From assembly GCA_965227155.1 (NCBI GenBank), contig OZ245731.1, positions 4,836,001 through 4,900,000 on the forward strand: a stretch of DNA of 64,000 bases, read 5' to 3'. Position numbers and translations under genes: made by a program. This DNA comes from UBA6059 sp965227155. Lineage in GTDB: Bacteria > Bacteroidota > Bacteroidia > Cytophagales > Cyclobacteriaceae. How positions within the stretch are numbered: position 1 is the first letter of the stretch; every line of letters starts with the position of its first letter. Of the stretch, positions 51,280-61,282 are shown in pieces. Under the pieces are notes generated by a model that was not told the DNA's origin, did not search any database, and was given only the letters and a program-made list of their open reading frames with translations.

Positions 51280-52059
51280 ATGGAAAGCACCATCGCCCAG
51301 AAACTGGAAAATCTCACTAAACTCCAGGAAATTGACATAGAACTTGATGAATTAAAGAAAATACGAGGCGCTCTGCCAGACGAGGTTATGGATCTTGAAG
51401 ATGAAATAGCCGGATATCAAACCCGTATTGAAAAATTCAACAACGAGCTGTCAGAACTTGAAGAGAGTATTTCCGGTAATAAAACAGCCATTAAAGATGC
51501 TGAGAAGCTCATACAGAAGTATGAGGAACAGCAAATGAATGTGCGCAACAACCGTGAATATGATGCGATTACCAAGGAGATAGAATTGCAACAATTGGAA
51601 ATTCAAATCCTTGAAAAGCGTATCAAAGAATATTACGCGAAAATTGAAAGTAAAAAAGAAGAGCTGGAAGCTACGCAGAGCATACTTGATGAGCGCAATA
51701 AGGACCTTCAAAGCAAAAAAGAAGAGCTAGCCAACATTATCGAGGAAAGCGAAGAGGAAGAAGCCAATCTTCTTAAAAACCGAGAAAAAGCAGGTAAAAA
51801 GATCGAGGAAAGGCTTTTCAAATCTTACAACAGAATCCGTGATAATGCTAAAAACGGCCTGGCCGTAGTACCTGTGAAAAGAGGTGCCTGTGGTGGATGT
51901 TTCAATATCGTACCCCCACAAAAGCAAGCTGAGATCAGGGAAAAGAAAAAGCTTATCGTTTGCGAACATTGTGGTAGAATTCTTGCGGATGTGGAAGATG
52001 AAATCGAACCGGAACCAAAGAAAAAACCCACAAAAAAGCGTACTACTAAAAAATCATAA
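51280..52059 (+). CDS. Coiled-coil protein with C4 zinc ribbon (CT398-like)
   Basis: 259 residues. Residues about 10-180 are a long antiparallel coiled coil (LEDEIAGYQTRIEKFNNEL, EIELQQLEIQILEKRIKEY, KEELANIIEESEEEEANL). A C-terminal zinc ribbon follows, CGGC at about 204 and CEHC at about 229 in ACGGCFNIV...VCEHCGRI. The tail is Lys/Thr-rich. Family members in other bacteria (CT398/HP0958) chaperone sigma54 or flagellar parts; that role is not inferred here. Confidence 0.85.
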   Translation: MESTIAQKLENLTKLQEIDIELDELKKIRGALPDEVMDLEDEIAGYQTRIEKFNNELSELEESISGNKTAIKDAEKLIQKYEEQQMNVRNNREYDAITKEIELQQLEIQILEKRIKEYYAKIESKKEELEATQSILDERNKDLQSKKEELANIIEESEEEEANLLKNREKAGKKIEERLFKSYNRIRDNAKNGLAVVPVKRGACGGCFNIVPPQKQAEIREKKKLIVCEHCGRILADVEDEIEPEPKKKPTKKRTTKKS

Positions 52060-52060
52060 A

Positions 52061-53518
52061 GTGACTGCTTTTCAGCAGTTTACAAACAAAATTAAAAAAA
52101 GGGTGGCCCTGATGGTTCACCCTTTTTTATTTGTTTTATGCAGTATCTCTTTGGGATACACTCAGGACTTACCAAAGACTCTACTCCCAGCCTATGATAA
52201 GGCACTGCATGTTGATTTTAAGGATGCGCACCTGTTAGGAACAAGCGACCTATCTGGAAACGAGCTCATATTTGCGCAATACATCAATAGCCTGGCAGGT
52301 ACACTGAACTACCTGGTTGCCGGCAATGAAGTACCTGACCTTAGCCAGCCTCTGGAGATTTTGGAAAATGCTCCTCCCTCAGCTTTAACTTATTTTGCCA
52401 GGTCAGAAACATACCTATTCCAAAGCATATGTCAGGTGAATGCCGGCCAAACATGGAAAGGCTTTTTTTCTTTCACAAAAAGCTACAAAGCATTGAATGA
52501 AGGGCTATCGGTGGCTCCTAACTACTACCCGTTGGCATTTGCTGATGCGAGATTTCAGGTATTGCTTGGTGCAATACCACCAGCCTACACCTGGGTAATG
52601 AACCTTCTTGGCTATAAAGGTGACATAAACCTGGGCATGAAACAATTGGAAAAGCTGGCAGAGCAGCCCCACCCTATGCAATTGCAAGCCAAATTCACTT
52701 ACCTGCTATTGAATAGATATTTGATGGATGAATCTGAGCATCAGGCGTGGCATGCTTTGGTAGAAAAGTATCCCAATAGCCGAATGATCAGGTTTTTGGC
52801 AAACCTTGTAGCACTGAAAAGCCACAATAGCGCCGATATAATTGAAAGAGGTTTCAATGCTGCTGATTTGCCCATTGTACAAAGACAACTCGCCGAAGCT
52901 TATCTCAATCAGTTAAATTATGCTTTGGCCATCCTTAACTATGAGCAGTATCTGGCTCAGGCGAGTAATCCTATTTCTACGGAAACCTACTTCAAATTAT
53001 GGCTGGCCTGTCAACTGTCTGGTGATGCGAATGGTGCGGGTAAAATCCGAGCGTTGATGGAGAAGGACAGCAAGATTCAAAATGAAGCCGATGCATATGC
53101 TGCCCGATTTTTTGAAGATTACGAAAAGCTAAATGTCAGTTTATTCAAAATTCGATTGTTAATGGATGGCGGTTTCTTCGAAACTGCAGCAAAGCGTTTA
53201 GAAAGTATCAATGCTCAAGTCCTTAATGCAGAAGACAGCTTAGAGTATCTATACAGGCAAGCCCGCTATCTTCAGCTCATCAATGAGCACGACAAAGCCA
53301 TACAGCTATTCAAGGAGGTGGAAAAGTATGCTCCACTGAAAGGGAACTACATCGGTGCCAATAGCCAATATCAATTGGGCAGGATCTATGAGGATATGGG
53401 CCATTGTGATCAGGCTTTGAAATGCTACGGAAAAGTCGCAGCGTATAAGGATTATTCCTATGAATCCAGCCTCATGCAGAAAGTAAGTATCAGGCAGAAA
53501 GGTTGTGCTCAGCAGTAG
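52061..53518 (+). CDS. Exported TPR-repeat protein
   Basis: 485 residues from GTG at 52061, one base after the previous stop, giving a positively charged start and a signal-like segment (KKRVALMVHPFLFVLCSISLGYTQ). ATG at 52112 is the alternative. The body is helical repeats of TPR type: PLAFADARFQVLLGAIPPAY, QLAEAYLNQLNYALAILNYE and, near the C-terminus, SQYQLGRIYEDMGHCDQAL. It probably serves as a periplasmic scaffold. Its last 29 bp overlap the convergent phosphatase gene. Confidence 0.75.
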   Translation: MTAFQQFTNKIKKRVALMVHPFLFVLCSISLGYTQDLPKTLLPAYDKALHVDFKDAHLLGTSDLSGNELIFAQYINSLAGTLNYLVAGNEVPDLSQPLEILENAPPSALTYFARSETYLFQSICQVNAGQTWKGFFSFTKSYKALNEGLSVAPNYYPLAFADARFQVLLGAIPPAYTWVMNLLGYKGDINLGMKQLEKLAEQPHPMQLQAKFTYLLLNRYLMDESEHQAWHALVEKYPNSRMIRFLANLVALKSHNSADIIERGFNAADLPIVQRQLAEAYLNQLNYALAILNYEQYLAQASNPISTETYFKLWLACQLSGDANGAGKIRALMEKDSKIQNEADAYAARFFEDYEKLNVSLFKIRLLMDGGFFETAAKRLESINAQVLNAEDSLEYLYRQARYLQLINEHDKAIQLFKEVEKYAPLKGNYIGANSQYQLGRIYEDMGHCDQALKCYGKVAAYKDYSYESSLMQKVSIRQKGCAQQ

Positions 53519-54143
53519 CTCTGGCCATCAGCGCCTGTAGGTGTCCTGTCTCATTCATACGATCCACCCTGAACATTTTGCCGGTGTAGGTAAGCTCATA
53601 CATACCCAAATTGTGATGTTCAAACATATCCATATATTTCAGCTCATAATTCAGCAGCCATGTCAACAAAATGCGCATAGCCCTTCCATGCATACAAACA
53701 AGAATATGTTTTGCAGGGCTGGCAAGGATAGTTTTCATGGCTTCCTGCTGCCTCTCCTTCACGGTTTCAGGTGATTCTCCGCCTTTGATGGCATAGTGGG
53801 TGTCCCCATTTTGCCAGGCTTTTGTGAATCGCAGGTACTCTTCATGTGCCTCCTTGCTGAAGGACTGTCCCTCCTTTTCACCCCAGCTAATTTCATTCAG
53901 GCCCTCGAGCTTTTCGTAGGGTAAACCCAGGTCTATAAAAGGCTTGACTGACTGATAGGTGCGTATGAGATTAGAAATGAATATTTGCTCAAAAGGGTAA
54001 CCTCGGTAGGCCTCAAAAAAAGCTTCCGCCTGTGCCCTTCCCAATGCATTGAGTGGTGCATCTATCCCACTTCCTTGTACCTTTCTGAGTTTATTGTAAT
54101 CTGTTTGGCCATGTCTTACGACATACAATTTTTTCCACTCCAA
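53490..54143 (-). CDS. Histidine phosphatase family protein
   Basis: 217 residues. The phosphohistidine motif LYVVRHGQTDYN is at the N-terminus, ISNLIRTYQSVKPF carries the second basic residue, and ILVCMHGRAMRILL the second catalytic His. GSGIDAPLNALGRAQA is the usual phosphoglycerate mutase-like loop. It removes phosphate from a small molecule; specificity is unknown. Its end overlaps the convergent TPR gene by 29 bp. Confidence 0.9.
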   Translation of the reverse strand: MEWKKLYVVRHGQTDYNKLRKVQGSGIDAPLNALGRAQAEAFFEAYRGYPFEQIFISNLIRTYQSVKPFIDLGLPYEKLEGLNEISWGEKEGQSFSKEAHEEYLRFTKAWQNGDTHYAIKGGESPETVKERQQEAMKTILASPAKHILVCMHGRAMRILLTWLLNYELKYMDMFEHHNLGMYELTYTGKMFRVDRMNETGHLQALMARATAEHNLSA

Positions 54144-54200
54144 GCTTTTCCTCGTTTTGTCTTAACTTCGGCCCAAAACTAATCATTTCTGATATCCTAC

Positions 54201-54623
54201 ATGAGCGAAAATCAATACTCATTAGAAGCTTTCAACAAGATGAGCAAGGGCACACTAAATGAAAGCCTTGGTGTGGAATTTATTGAAGTAAGCAAAACCA
54301 AAATCAAGGCTACCATGCCTGTAGATGAAAGAACCATACAGCCTTATGGCATTCTACATGGTGGTGCTTCAGTAGCCCTGGCAGAAACTATTGGCAGCAT
54401 TGGCGGCACACTCAATGTAGACACTAGCAAGCAACACTGTGTAGGTCTTGAAATCAATGCGAACCACATCAAATCCGTTTACAATGGGTCCAGGGTATAT
54501 GCCACTGGCCAACCCTTGCATATCGGTGGCAAAACCCAGATTTGGGAAATAAAAATTACCAATGAAGAGGACAAGCTGGTTTGCGTAAGCCGCATAACCC
54601 TTGCAGTTTTGGATAAAAAATAG
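54201..54623 (+). CDS. Hotdog-fold acyl-CoA thioesterase, candidate MenI
   Basis: 140 residues with the PaaI/YbgC-like core: TLNESLGVEFIEV, QPYGILHGGASVALAETIGS (catalytic HGG and Glu) and the ending ITLAVLDKK. Directly upstream of menF, menD and menB, it is a good candidate for 1,4-dihydroxy-2-naphthoyl-CoA hydrolase (MenI), the thioesterase of menaquinone synthesis. The assignment rests on position plus family, not on a specific residue. Confidence 0.8.
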   Translation: MSENQYSLEAFNKMSKGTLNESLGVEFIEVSKTKIKATMPVDERTIQPYGILHGGASVALAETIGSIGGTLNVDTSKQHCVGLEINANHIKSVYNGSRVYATGQPLHIGGKTQIWEIKITNEEDKLVCVSRITLAVLDKK

Positions 54624-54668
54624 AACTATTCGCTTCAACAAAAGATTATTATCGGCAATAGCAGATTG

Positions 54669-55895
54669 ATGAAACAAGCGGCATTAGATATTGACAAACC
54701 GAAAATACGAGAATCTGATGTAATGATCAGGGCGTTAGCTCTGGAAGCGGGTATCCGTGGCTTTGCATTTGCCTGCTGGCAGAAACCAGAATCAGATCAG
54801 CGCCATATTATCATCGACTGCCAGGAAACACCCCACAAAGGCAAAATTGAGTTGGAAGAAAGTCAGGCAGGATTTATTGTAGGCCCTTTCCATAATCCTG
54901 AACTGGAAGAAACGCAATTCCTGCAGGCTGATATCTATTTCAAAACAGGAATGATCGCGCCAGAGGTATCAGGACAAATTCCATACGAAAGACAGCAAAA
55001 AGCTCATCAATTACTTCAGGCGATAGAATCAAATGCGAATCATCAAAAATCAAATCCTTTTCATCTCAATAGCTATCAAGCAGTACAATGCGATGAAACA
55101 AATTTTAAGAGGCTGGTAGCACATTCCGTTGAAAATATTAAAGCAGGTCAAATGCTAAAAGTGGTTCCTTCGCGTGTTAAGGATGTGCCACTTTCTGAGT
55201 TCACCGATATTCTGAATGTTTTTTACAAGGTTCATGATATCTACCCCTCTGCATTTGCCTCTTTAGTTTCCCTCCCGGAAAAGGGTACGTGGTTAGGTGC
55301 ATCGCCCGAACCGCTCATTCAGCTAAAGGGAGCCAGGTATTTTTCTACAGTGGCTCTTGCAGGTACACAGCGGGCAGAAGCCGATACCGACCTGGCTGAT
55401 GTGGCATGGACACAGAAAGAAATAGAAGAGCAGGCACTTGTAAGCAGGTATATCATCAATTGCTTCAAGAAAATACGACTTAGGGAATTTGAAGAGCAAG
55501 GACCCAGAACCATTCGTGCTGGAAACCTTATTCATCTGCTAACCAACTTTAAGGTTGATATGCAGCAGGTAAACTTTCCTCAACTGGGAAGTGTCATGTT
55601 ACAGCTGCTCCATCCTACTTCTGCCGTTTGTGGAATGCCATTGGAAATGTCTAAAGCCTTTTTGCTGGAAAATGAGAACTATGACCGTTCACTATACAGT
55701 GGATTTCTCGGGCCGATAAACATTGATAACACTACTGATATTTATGTGAATTTACGCTGCATGCAATTCTTTGAAAACCAGGTACGAATATATGCCGGTG
55801 CGGGCGTTACAGAACATAGTAATCCTGACAAGGAATGGATGGAAACAGAATATAAATGCCAGACCATGCTCAATTTGCTTAGCAGAAATTTATGA
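54669..55895 (+). CDS. menF: Isochorismate synthase MenF-type
   Basis: 408 residues from ATG 54669 (a TTG just upstream gives one extra residue). Chorismate-binding landmarks: GTWLGASPEPLIQLKGARY, TVALAGTQR, VSRYIINCFKK, HPTSAVCGMPLEMSKAF and IYAGAGVTEHSNPDKEWME. It converts chorismate to isochorismate for menaquinone. Its final ATGA overlaps the start of menD. Confidence 0.9.
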   Translation: MKQAALDIDKPKIRESDVMIRALALEAGIRGFAFACWQKPESDQRHIIIDCQETPHKGKIELEESQAGFIVGPFHNPELEETQFLQADIYFKTGMIAPEVSGQIPYERQQKAHQLLQAIESNANHQKSNPFHLNSYQAVQCDETNFKRLVAHSVENIKAGQMLKVVPSRVKDVPLSEFTDILNVFYKVHDIYPSAFASLVSLPEKGTWLGASPEPLIQLKGARYFSTVALAGTQRAEADTDLADVAWTQKEIEEQALVSRYIINCFKKIRLREFEEQGPRTIRAGNLIHLLTNFKVDMQQVNFPQLGSVMLQLLHPTSAVCGMPLEMSKAFLLENENYDRSLYSGFLGPINIDNTTDIYVNLRCMQFFENQVRIYAGAGVTEHSNPDKEWMETEYKCQTMLNLLSRNL

Positions 55896-57568
55896 TCGCC
55901 CAGGCCATTATCGATATCCCTGAGATCTTATCTGCCCATGGTGTAAGGGAAGCAATAATATCACCTGGATCACGTAGCGCACCACTTACTTTAAGCTTTG
56001 CCAGAAATGAAAAAATAAGGTGCACTGTAGTGCCAGACGAGCGATCTGCAGCTTTCATTGCAATGGGTATGGCATTGCGATCAGGACAGCCGGTAGCTCT
56101 TATCTGTACCTCAGGTAGTGCAGGGCTTAACTATGCTCCGGCTGTAGCTGAGGCCTATTATCAGCAGGTGCCCTTAATCGTACTTACGGCTGATCGCCCC
56201 CCTGAGTGGATCGATCAATGGGATGGGCAAACCATCAGACAAAATAGCCTGTACGGCAACCACATCCTGAAAAGCTATACCTGCCCCGTAGACCTGACGC
56301 ATGAAGATGCGCAATGGCATGCCAATAGGATCATCAATGAGGCCGCAATTATAGCCCTAGGATCGCCTGCGGGCCCGGTGCATGTGAATATACCATTTAG
56401 GGAACCGCTCTATCCCGAACCTGATGAAGCTTTTGATTCAAATTCAAATCCGAGGATATTTCAAAAGCAAAAGTTGAATCCGAATTTTGATTACGACACA
56501 CTTATCAAAGGAATCGGCTCGTTCCAAAGGATTTTAATTGTTGCCGGCCAACAGGCTTTCAGTAAACCAATAGCAGAAGCTATCAATGCTTTAGCTGAAA
56601 AATTCACTGTAATCACTGATGCCCAATCGAACTTGTCAGCCATTAAAGGTACGATTACACACCACGATCTCTTTCTTGCCGGTAAAAAAACATGGGATGC
56701 ATTAGCCCCCGATCTGGTAATCTCTTTTGGGTTAACCGTGATTTCCAAAAACCTTAAGCTTTTTCTAAGAAATCAGGCCAATCTGGTGCACTGGCAGTTT
56801 AGGAACGGCGATTTTTTCCCCGATACTTATCAGGCACTGGATAAGGTTATTCCTGAGGATGAAGGCCTGCTACATGGGTTTTTTAGTGCCCTCTCCCACA
56901 TAGAAGGAAATCCTGACTATCGCAAGGCATGGCAGTCTCTGGAATATTCAACTGAGCAAACCCTTAACAATACCTTTGACGATGCAACTTTTAATGAATT
57001 TGCCATCATCAGAAAAGTACTTAATGAGCTACCTGATACTTGTGACATTCATGTAAGCAACAGCATGCCAATTCGATATGTCAATTTTCTGGGCATTGAA
57101 TCAACCGGTCAGCAACTATTTGTTAATCGAGGCACCAGCGGCATAGATGGGTCTGTAAGTACAGCGGTTGGATCGGCGCTGGCGGCACCTGAAAGGCCTA
57201 CATTTTTGATCACCGGAGACCTGGCCTTTTTGTACGATCGCAATGGCCTTTGGCATAATTATCTTCCTCAGAACCTAAAAATTATTGTGCTGAATAATAG
57301 GGGCGGTGGCATATTTGCCATGATCCCGGGCCCAAAGAAGCAGCCAGAATTGGAGACTTTCTTTGTCACTGATCAGCGATCCGATAGCCGGCATGTAGCA
57401 GCAGAACATCAACTAGCCTATTACAGTGCCCACAGCTGGCAAGAATGGCTAAGTGCTTGGCCGACATTTTTGAAAAACACACAAGCCTCCTTGATCGAGG
57501 TGTTTACAGATAGAAAAGAAAATGAAGCCTTTTTCACTAGTTTAAAGCAAAAAATAGCAGAATCATGA
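55892..57568 (+). CDS. menD: SEPHCHC synthase MenD
   Basis: 558 residues, a ThDP enzyme with the family start REAIISPGSRSAPLTLSFAR (Glu and Arg of the active site), VALICTSGSAGLNYAPAV, QWDGQTIRQNSLYGNH, and the ThDP-binding segment ITGDLAFLYDRNGLWHN...VLNNRGGGIF. It adds 2-oxoglutarate to isochorismate. Overlaps menF by 4 bp and menB by 4 bp, so the three are translationally coupled. Confidence 0.95.
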   Translation: MIAQAIIDIPEILSAHGVREAIISPGSRSAPLTLSFARNEKIRCTVVPDERSAAFIAMGMALRSGQPVALICTSGSAGLNYAPAVAEAYYQQVPLIVLTADRPPEWIDQWDGQTIRQNSLYGNHILKSYTCPVDLTHEDAQWHANRIINEAAIIALGSPAGPVHVNIPFREPLYPEPDEAFDSNSNPRIFQKQKLNPNFDYDTLIKGIGSFQRILIVAGQQAFSKPIAEAINALAEKFTVITDAQSNLSAIKGTITHHDLFLAGKKTWDALAPDLVISFGLTVISKNLKLFLRNQANLVHWQFRNGDFFPDTYQALDKVIPEDEGLLHGFFSALSHIEGNPDYRKAWQSLEYSTEQTLNNTFDDATFNEFAIIRKVLNELPDTCDIHVSNSMPIRYVNFLGIESTGQQLFVNRGTSGIDGSVSTAVGSALAAPERPTFLITGDLAFLYDRNGLWHNYLPQNLKIIVLNNRGGGIFAMIPGPKKQPELETFFVTDQRSDSRHVAAEHQLAYYSAHSWQEWLSAWPTFLKNTQASLIEVFTDRKENEAFFTSLKQKIAES

Positions 57569-58413
57569 GCAATAAACCCGAATGGACATCCGTAGGAAAC
57601 TTTGAAGATATCACTTACAAAAAGTCGGGCGGTGTAGCCCGCATTGCCTTTAACAGACCTGAGGTAAGAAACGCCTTTCGCCCAAAAACTACGGCTGAGC
57701 TTTATGATGCTTTTGAAGATGCCAAAGAAGATCCCAATATTGGTGTGGTATTGCTTTCCGGTGAAGGCCCCTCTCCTAAAGACGGTGGTTGGGCTTTTTG
57801 CAGCGGTGGAGATCAGAAGGCCCGTGGAGATGAGGGCTATGTAGACGATAAGGGTGTGGCGCGCCTGAATATCCTGGAAGTACAACGGCAAATCAGATTT
57901 ATGCCCAAGGCTGTAATCGCTGTGGTACCCGGTTGGGCTGTAGGGGGCGGCCATAGTTTACACGTGGTGTGTGATATGACTTTGGCCAGTAAGGAGCATG
58001 CCATTTTCAAGCAAACAGACGCTGATGTTACCAGCTTTGATGGTGGCTATGGATCTGCCTACCTGGCCAAAATGGTGGGCCAAAAGCGTGCCCGCGAAAT
58101 CTTCTTTTTAGGGCGAAACTACAGTGCACAGGAAGCCTTTGAAATGGGCATGGTGAACGCAGTAGTGCCTCACGAGGAGCTTGAAGATACCGCCTATCAG
58201 TGGGCTCAGGAAATCCTTGAAAAGTCGCCAATCAGTATCAGAATGCTAAAATTCGCATTTAATCTTACTGATGATGGCATGGTTGGTCAGCAGGTATTTG
58301 CCGGTGAGGCGACCCGACTGGCATACATGACTGAAGAGGCCAAAGAAGGTAGAAATGCATTTCTGGAAAAGCGCAAGCCTGATTTCACTAAATTCAGAAG
58401 GGTTTCCAATTAA
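57565..58413 (+). CDS. menB: 1,4-dihydroxy-2-naphthoyl-CoA synthase MenB
   Basis: 282 residues, crotonase fold: RIAFNRPEVRNAFRP, VVLLSGEGPSPKDGGWAFC, SGGDQKARGDEGY, VVPGWAVGGGHSLHVVCDM, TDADVTSFDGGYGSAYLA (Asp/Ser/Tyr of the MenB site) and the ending FLEKRKPDFTKF. It cyclises succinylbenzoyl-CoA to DHNA-CoA. The stop overlaps the convergent MG2/plug gene by 4 bp. menE and menC are not in the window. Confidence 0.95.
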   Translation: MSNKPEWTSVGNFEDITYKKSGGVARIAFNRPEVRNAFRPKTTAELYDAFEDAKEDPNIGVVLLSGEGPSPKDGGWAFCSGGDQKARGDEGYVDDKGVARLNILEVQRQIRFMPKAVIAVVPGWAVGGGHSLHVVCDMTLASKEHAIFKQTDADVTSFDGGYGSAYLAKMVGQKRAREIFFLGRNYSAQEAFEMGMVNAVVPHEELEDTAYQWAQEILEKSPISIRMLKFAFNLTDDGMVGQQVFAGEATRLAYMTEEAKEGRNAFLEKRKPDFTKFRRVSN

Positions 58414-61196
58414 TCCTTTTTATTGATTGGCTCAGTAGTAACAGATCTGGTAGCATAGCCAAACTGACCATCACCAGACATTCCCTGTATTTCCAGGGTT
58501 AGATTGGTTATCCTGTCGTCGGTGAAAAAGCTAAAACCGGCTTCTCCTCGCTCGTCTGTATAGATCTCAGGATTCCAATACAGGGTCTTTCGAGCATCAG
58601 GAGTAGCCAAAGCCCGGTCTTCCTCGGTTTCGTAACGAGGCGCATAAAACTCCCTTGCCACTGTAATGTTGTCATCAACGGCAACCTGAGACTCATCAAT
58701 GGTATTTTCTGCAAGGGGCTTGCTTATACCTCGTTTGGTGGTAACCAGGATTGCCCCTGCTGCAGCACGATTACCATAGTACACAGCCATGGCGCTGGTC
58801 TTGATCACATCAATTTTTTCAATATCCATGGCAGAGAGGTGATTCAATGCCCTCAGGTCCTGACCTATTGGTGTTCCATTGACTACCACAAGTGCCCCCA
58901 GTCGCTTTTCAGCATTCATGAGCAAATCATTGGTTCTCAGGATCACAAAGCCGGTATTGGGATTGTACTTATAAATATTGCTTACCTGCTTCACCAGGTC
59001 AATAAAACCACCGGAAGTGTTGTTGAGCGAAGTACTGCCATTGGCCATGATATTCAATTGCTCCTCATCACGTGACTGAATGAAATAATGGGACATCACA
59101 CTCATCTGATTGCGTAGCTCATATTTTTCATGGACGCCTAGACTTTCCTGCTGCTTTACAGCATCACCCAGAATCTCAATTTCTTCCAACAATTGATAAT
59201 TATCGCCAAAATCCAGATCTGCGAATACCGCTGAGCCAACAGCCTTTTTCCGTCCCCGTTCGGCGGCCGCCAGATTGCCTTCTGTAGGTAGCAGCGAACT
59301 TCTTATGGCAGCCCTGAAGGGATCCTCTTCCTCGGTATCGAGTCTTACCTCAAGCTCTCCTTTTTGATAAGGAGAAACGGCATTAAATATAAAATCTTTA
59401 CTCTCGGTACTCTGAATCGTGAATGGAAGGTAGAATTTTCCCCTTTCATCTGTTTCCAGAAAATAGGCATTCATTTGACCTAATTGTACTATTTGCACTT
59501 CGGCCCCCGGTACGATTTCTCCCTTTTTGTTATAAACCGTACCACTTTTCATATCATGGCTGATAGGTGCTGGTTCCTCCTCCAAATCCCGCATCAACAC
59601 ATAATCCCATAAAAAACGCCGCCATCCATGGGTAAGCATGACCAAATCAAGTGCTTTATGAGCATAAGAATTATCCTGCTGGAAATAATACTCTGGCGTA
59701 GGAATAGCACCCTTCAGTTCAGATTCGAGCAGGAAATAACTAAGCATATTGCCCGTACTTTTTTGATTGATGTTTGAAAGTATGGCATCAGTGACAGCCA
59801 CGGAGAAAACACCCCTTACCGGATTCCCATGATAATCCTTAACAGCAATAGATGCCTCCACCTTCGACCTGGGCTTATAATTATCCTTATCTGTGGTGAA
59901 ATCAATTTCAAGATTTTTGTCTGCATTGGCAAAAAACAGTCGTTCTGCGACAGGCAATCGCTTTTGATCAAACAAGGTAAACCGTACAATACCGGTTGAA
60001 AAGTATGTCTCGTCTAGCCAAATGGAGGTATCACTAGATACGATTAGCTGAGTGTCGTATACTAGTTGTTCATGCTGCAAAGCTGTTAAATAATAAGTAG
60101 TAGCTTTTGAATAGCTATTGAAAACATCAATCCCAATCCCATTGTCCTCATACTTCACAGCAATACTGCTACCTTTTTGCAAAACAGAAGGCAGCTCAAT
60201 ATTTCTGGTTGTACCATTAAGCTGTAATTCTGCAAAATACCGCTCGCCCGGTTGTGGAACGAAAGAAAAGCTGCCCATACCCTTGTAAAAACTATTGAAG
60301 CTCAGGAGGCTATCACCATTTTCATTTATTAGCTTTCCCTGGATATTCACAGGCTGACCTCCGGCGTTTAAAGCTTTAAAAGCTACCTGCTGCTGGGCAT
60401 CAGCCAATAACTCACCGCCTTCTGGTAAAAATTGAACATCCACAAATTGATCCTGGGTGGGCACCAACCACTGAAACTCAAACGGCTGTTGATTGTGATC
60501 ACCAAAGACGCGAATCATGTAATCTTCGTAAAAGTCATTCTCTGGAATGGAAAAGCTTATGCTGGATTTGCCCTGCTCATCCGTACGTTGTTTGCCTTCT
60601 GCTAGCTGCTCGTATCCATTAGTTATTGAATACTCAAATTTGGTCCCATCAAGTGGCAGATTTTCCAGATCTGTCAATTTAAGATCAAATTTCAGGGCCT
60701 CACCATCCTGATAAAAGTCCTGATCAAAGGCAGCCTCTACAAAAACACTGGGTACCACTCGATCAATGATTTTAATCTCCTGCTGAAATACTGCCTCAGG
60801 TTCGAAGTTTTTCATCCAGCTGGAATAGGCTACCAGCTTGAAAGCTCCGCTGCCTATACTTTCAGGGATTTTTAGATCTCCCTGAGCCCTTCCTGATTTG
60901 GTAAGAAATTGAGCGGCTAAAATTTCATTGCCCTGCTCATCAGCTACTACAACATGTAATGTCTTTGAAAGTTGTGACAACCTATGATTGGAAGCGTTGA
61001 TTACGTAAGCTTTAAACCACAAATCATCCCCGGGTTGAAAATATTGCCTATCCAGATGCAGGTACACCTTTTCTCTTGTGAATTTTTCGTGATAGGTCGA
61101 TAGGTTATCCTTAAGGTCATTTAAAAAGGTATCCTGAGCCAGTAGATTATGCCCTAAAACGAAAGTTATTCCCAAAAACCATAAATATTTTCTCAT
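58410..61196 (-). CDS. MG2-domain / TonB-plug surface protein
   Basis: 928 residues from Met at 61196 (MRKYLWFLGITFVLGHNLLAQ signal). An alpha-2-macroglobulin-like part (TREKVYLHLDRQYFQPGDDLWFKAYV and several beta domains) is followed by a carboxypeptidase-regulatory-like segment and a TonB-receptor plug domain (LGALVVVNGTPIGQDLRALN, AMDIEKIDVIKTSAMAVYYG, AGAILVTTKRG), but no 22-strand receptor barrel follows. Such proteins are common at Bacteroidota FecR loci and may sense or bind a surface ligand. It is the last gene of the sigma-STN-FecR run. Confidence 0.75.
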   Translation of the reverse strand: MRKYLWFLGITFVLGHNLLAQDTFLNDLKDNLSTYHEKFTREKVYLHLDRQYFQPGDDLWFKAYVINASNHRLSQLSKTLHVVVADEQGNEILAAQFLTKSGRAQGDLKIPESIGSGAFKLVAYSSWMKNFEPEAVFQQEIKIIDRVVPSVFVEAAFDQDFYQDGEALKFDLKLTDLENLPLDGTKFEYSITNGYEQLAEGKQRTDEQGKSSISFSIPENDFYEDYMIRVFGDHNQQPFEFQWLVPTQDQFVDVQFLPEGGELLADAQQQVAFKALNAGGQPVNIQGKLINENGDSLLSFNSFYKGMGSFSFVPQPGERYFAELQLNGTTRNIELPSVLQKGSSIAVKYEDNGIGIDVFNSYSKATTYYLTALQHEQLVYDTQLIVSSDTSIWLDETYFSTGIVRFTLFDQKRLPVAERLFFANADKNLEIDFTTDKDNYKPRSKVEASIAVKDYHGNPVRGVFSVAVTDAILSNINQKSTGNMLSYFLLESELKGAIPTPEYYFQQDNSYAHKALDLVMLTHGWRRFLWDYVLMRDLEEEPAPISHDMKSGTVYNKKGEIVPGAEVQIVQLGQMNAYFLETDERGKFYLPFTIQSTESKDFIFNAVSPYQKGELEVRLDTEEEDPFRAAIRSSLLPTEGNLAAAERGRKKAVGSAVFADLDFGDNYQLLEEIEILGDAVKQQESLGVHEKYELRNQMSVMSHYFIQSRDEEQLNIMANGSTSLNNTSGGFIDLVKQVSNIYKYNPNTGFVILRTNDLLMNAEKRLGALVVVNGTPIGQDLRALNHLSAMDIEKIDVIKTSAMAVYYGNRAAAGAILVTTKRGISKPLAENTIDESQVAVDDNITVAREFYAPRYETEEDRALATPDARKTLYWNPEIYTDERGEAGFSFFTDDRITNLTLEIQGMSGDGQFGYATRSVTTEPINKKD

Positions 61197-61230
61197 AGCC
61201 CTGTCGCTTTGTAATATAACACCGGAAAAC

Positions 61231-61254
61231 AAAAAACCCCTTAAAATTAAGGGG
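61231..61254 (-). terminator. Terminator after fecR
   Basis: CCCCTTAA (61237-61244), a 2-nt loop and TTAAGGGG (61247-61254). On the minus strand TTTTTT follows. It lies 29 bp after the FecR stop and before the MG2/plug gene, which must then have its own promoter or rely on readthrough. Confidence 0.85.
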
Positions 61255-61282
61255 CTAAATAATTGATTTTCAGTTATTTAAT

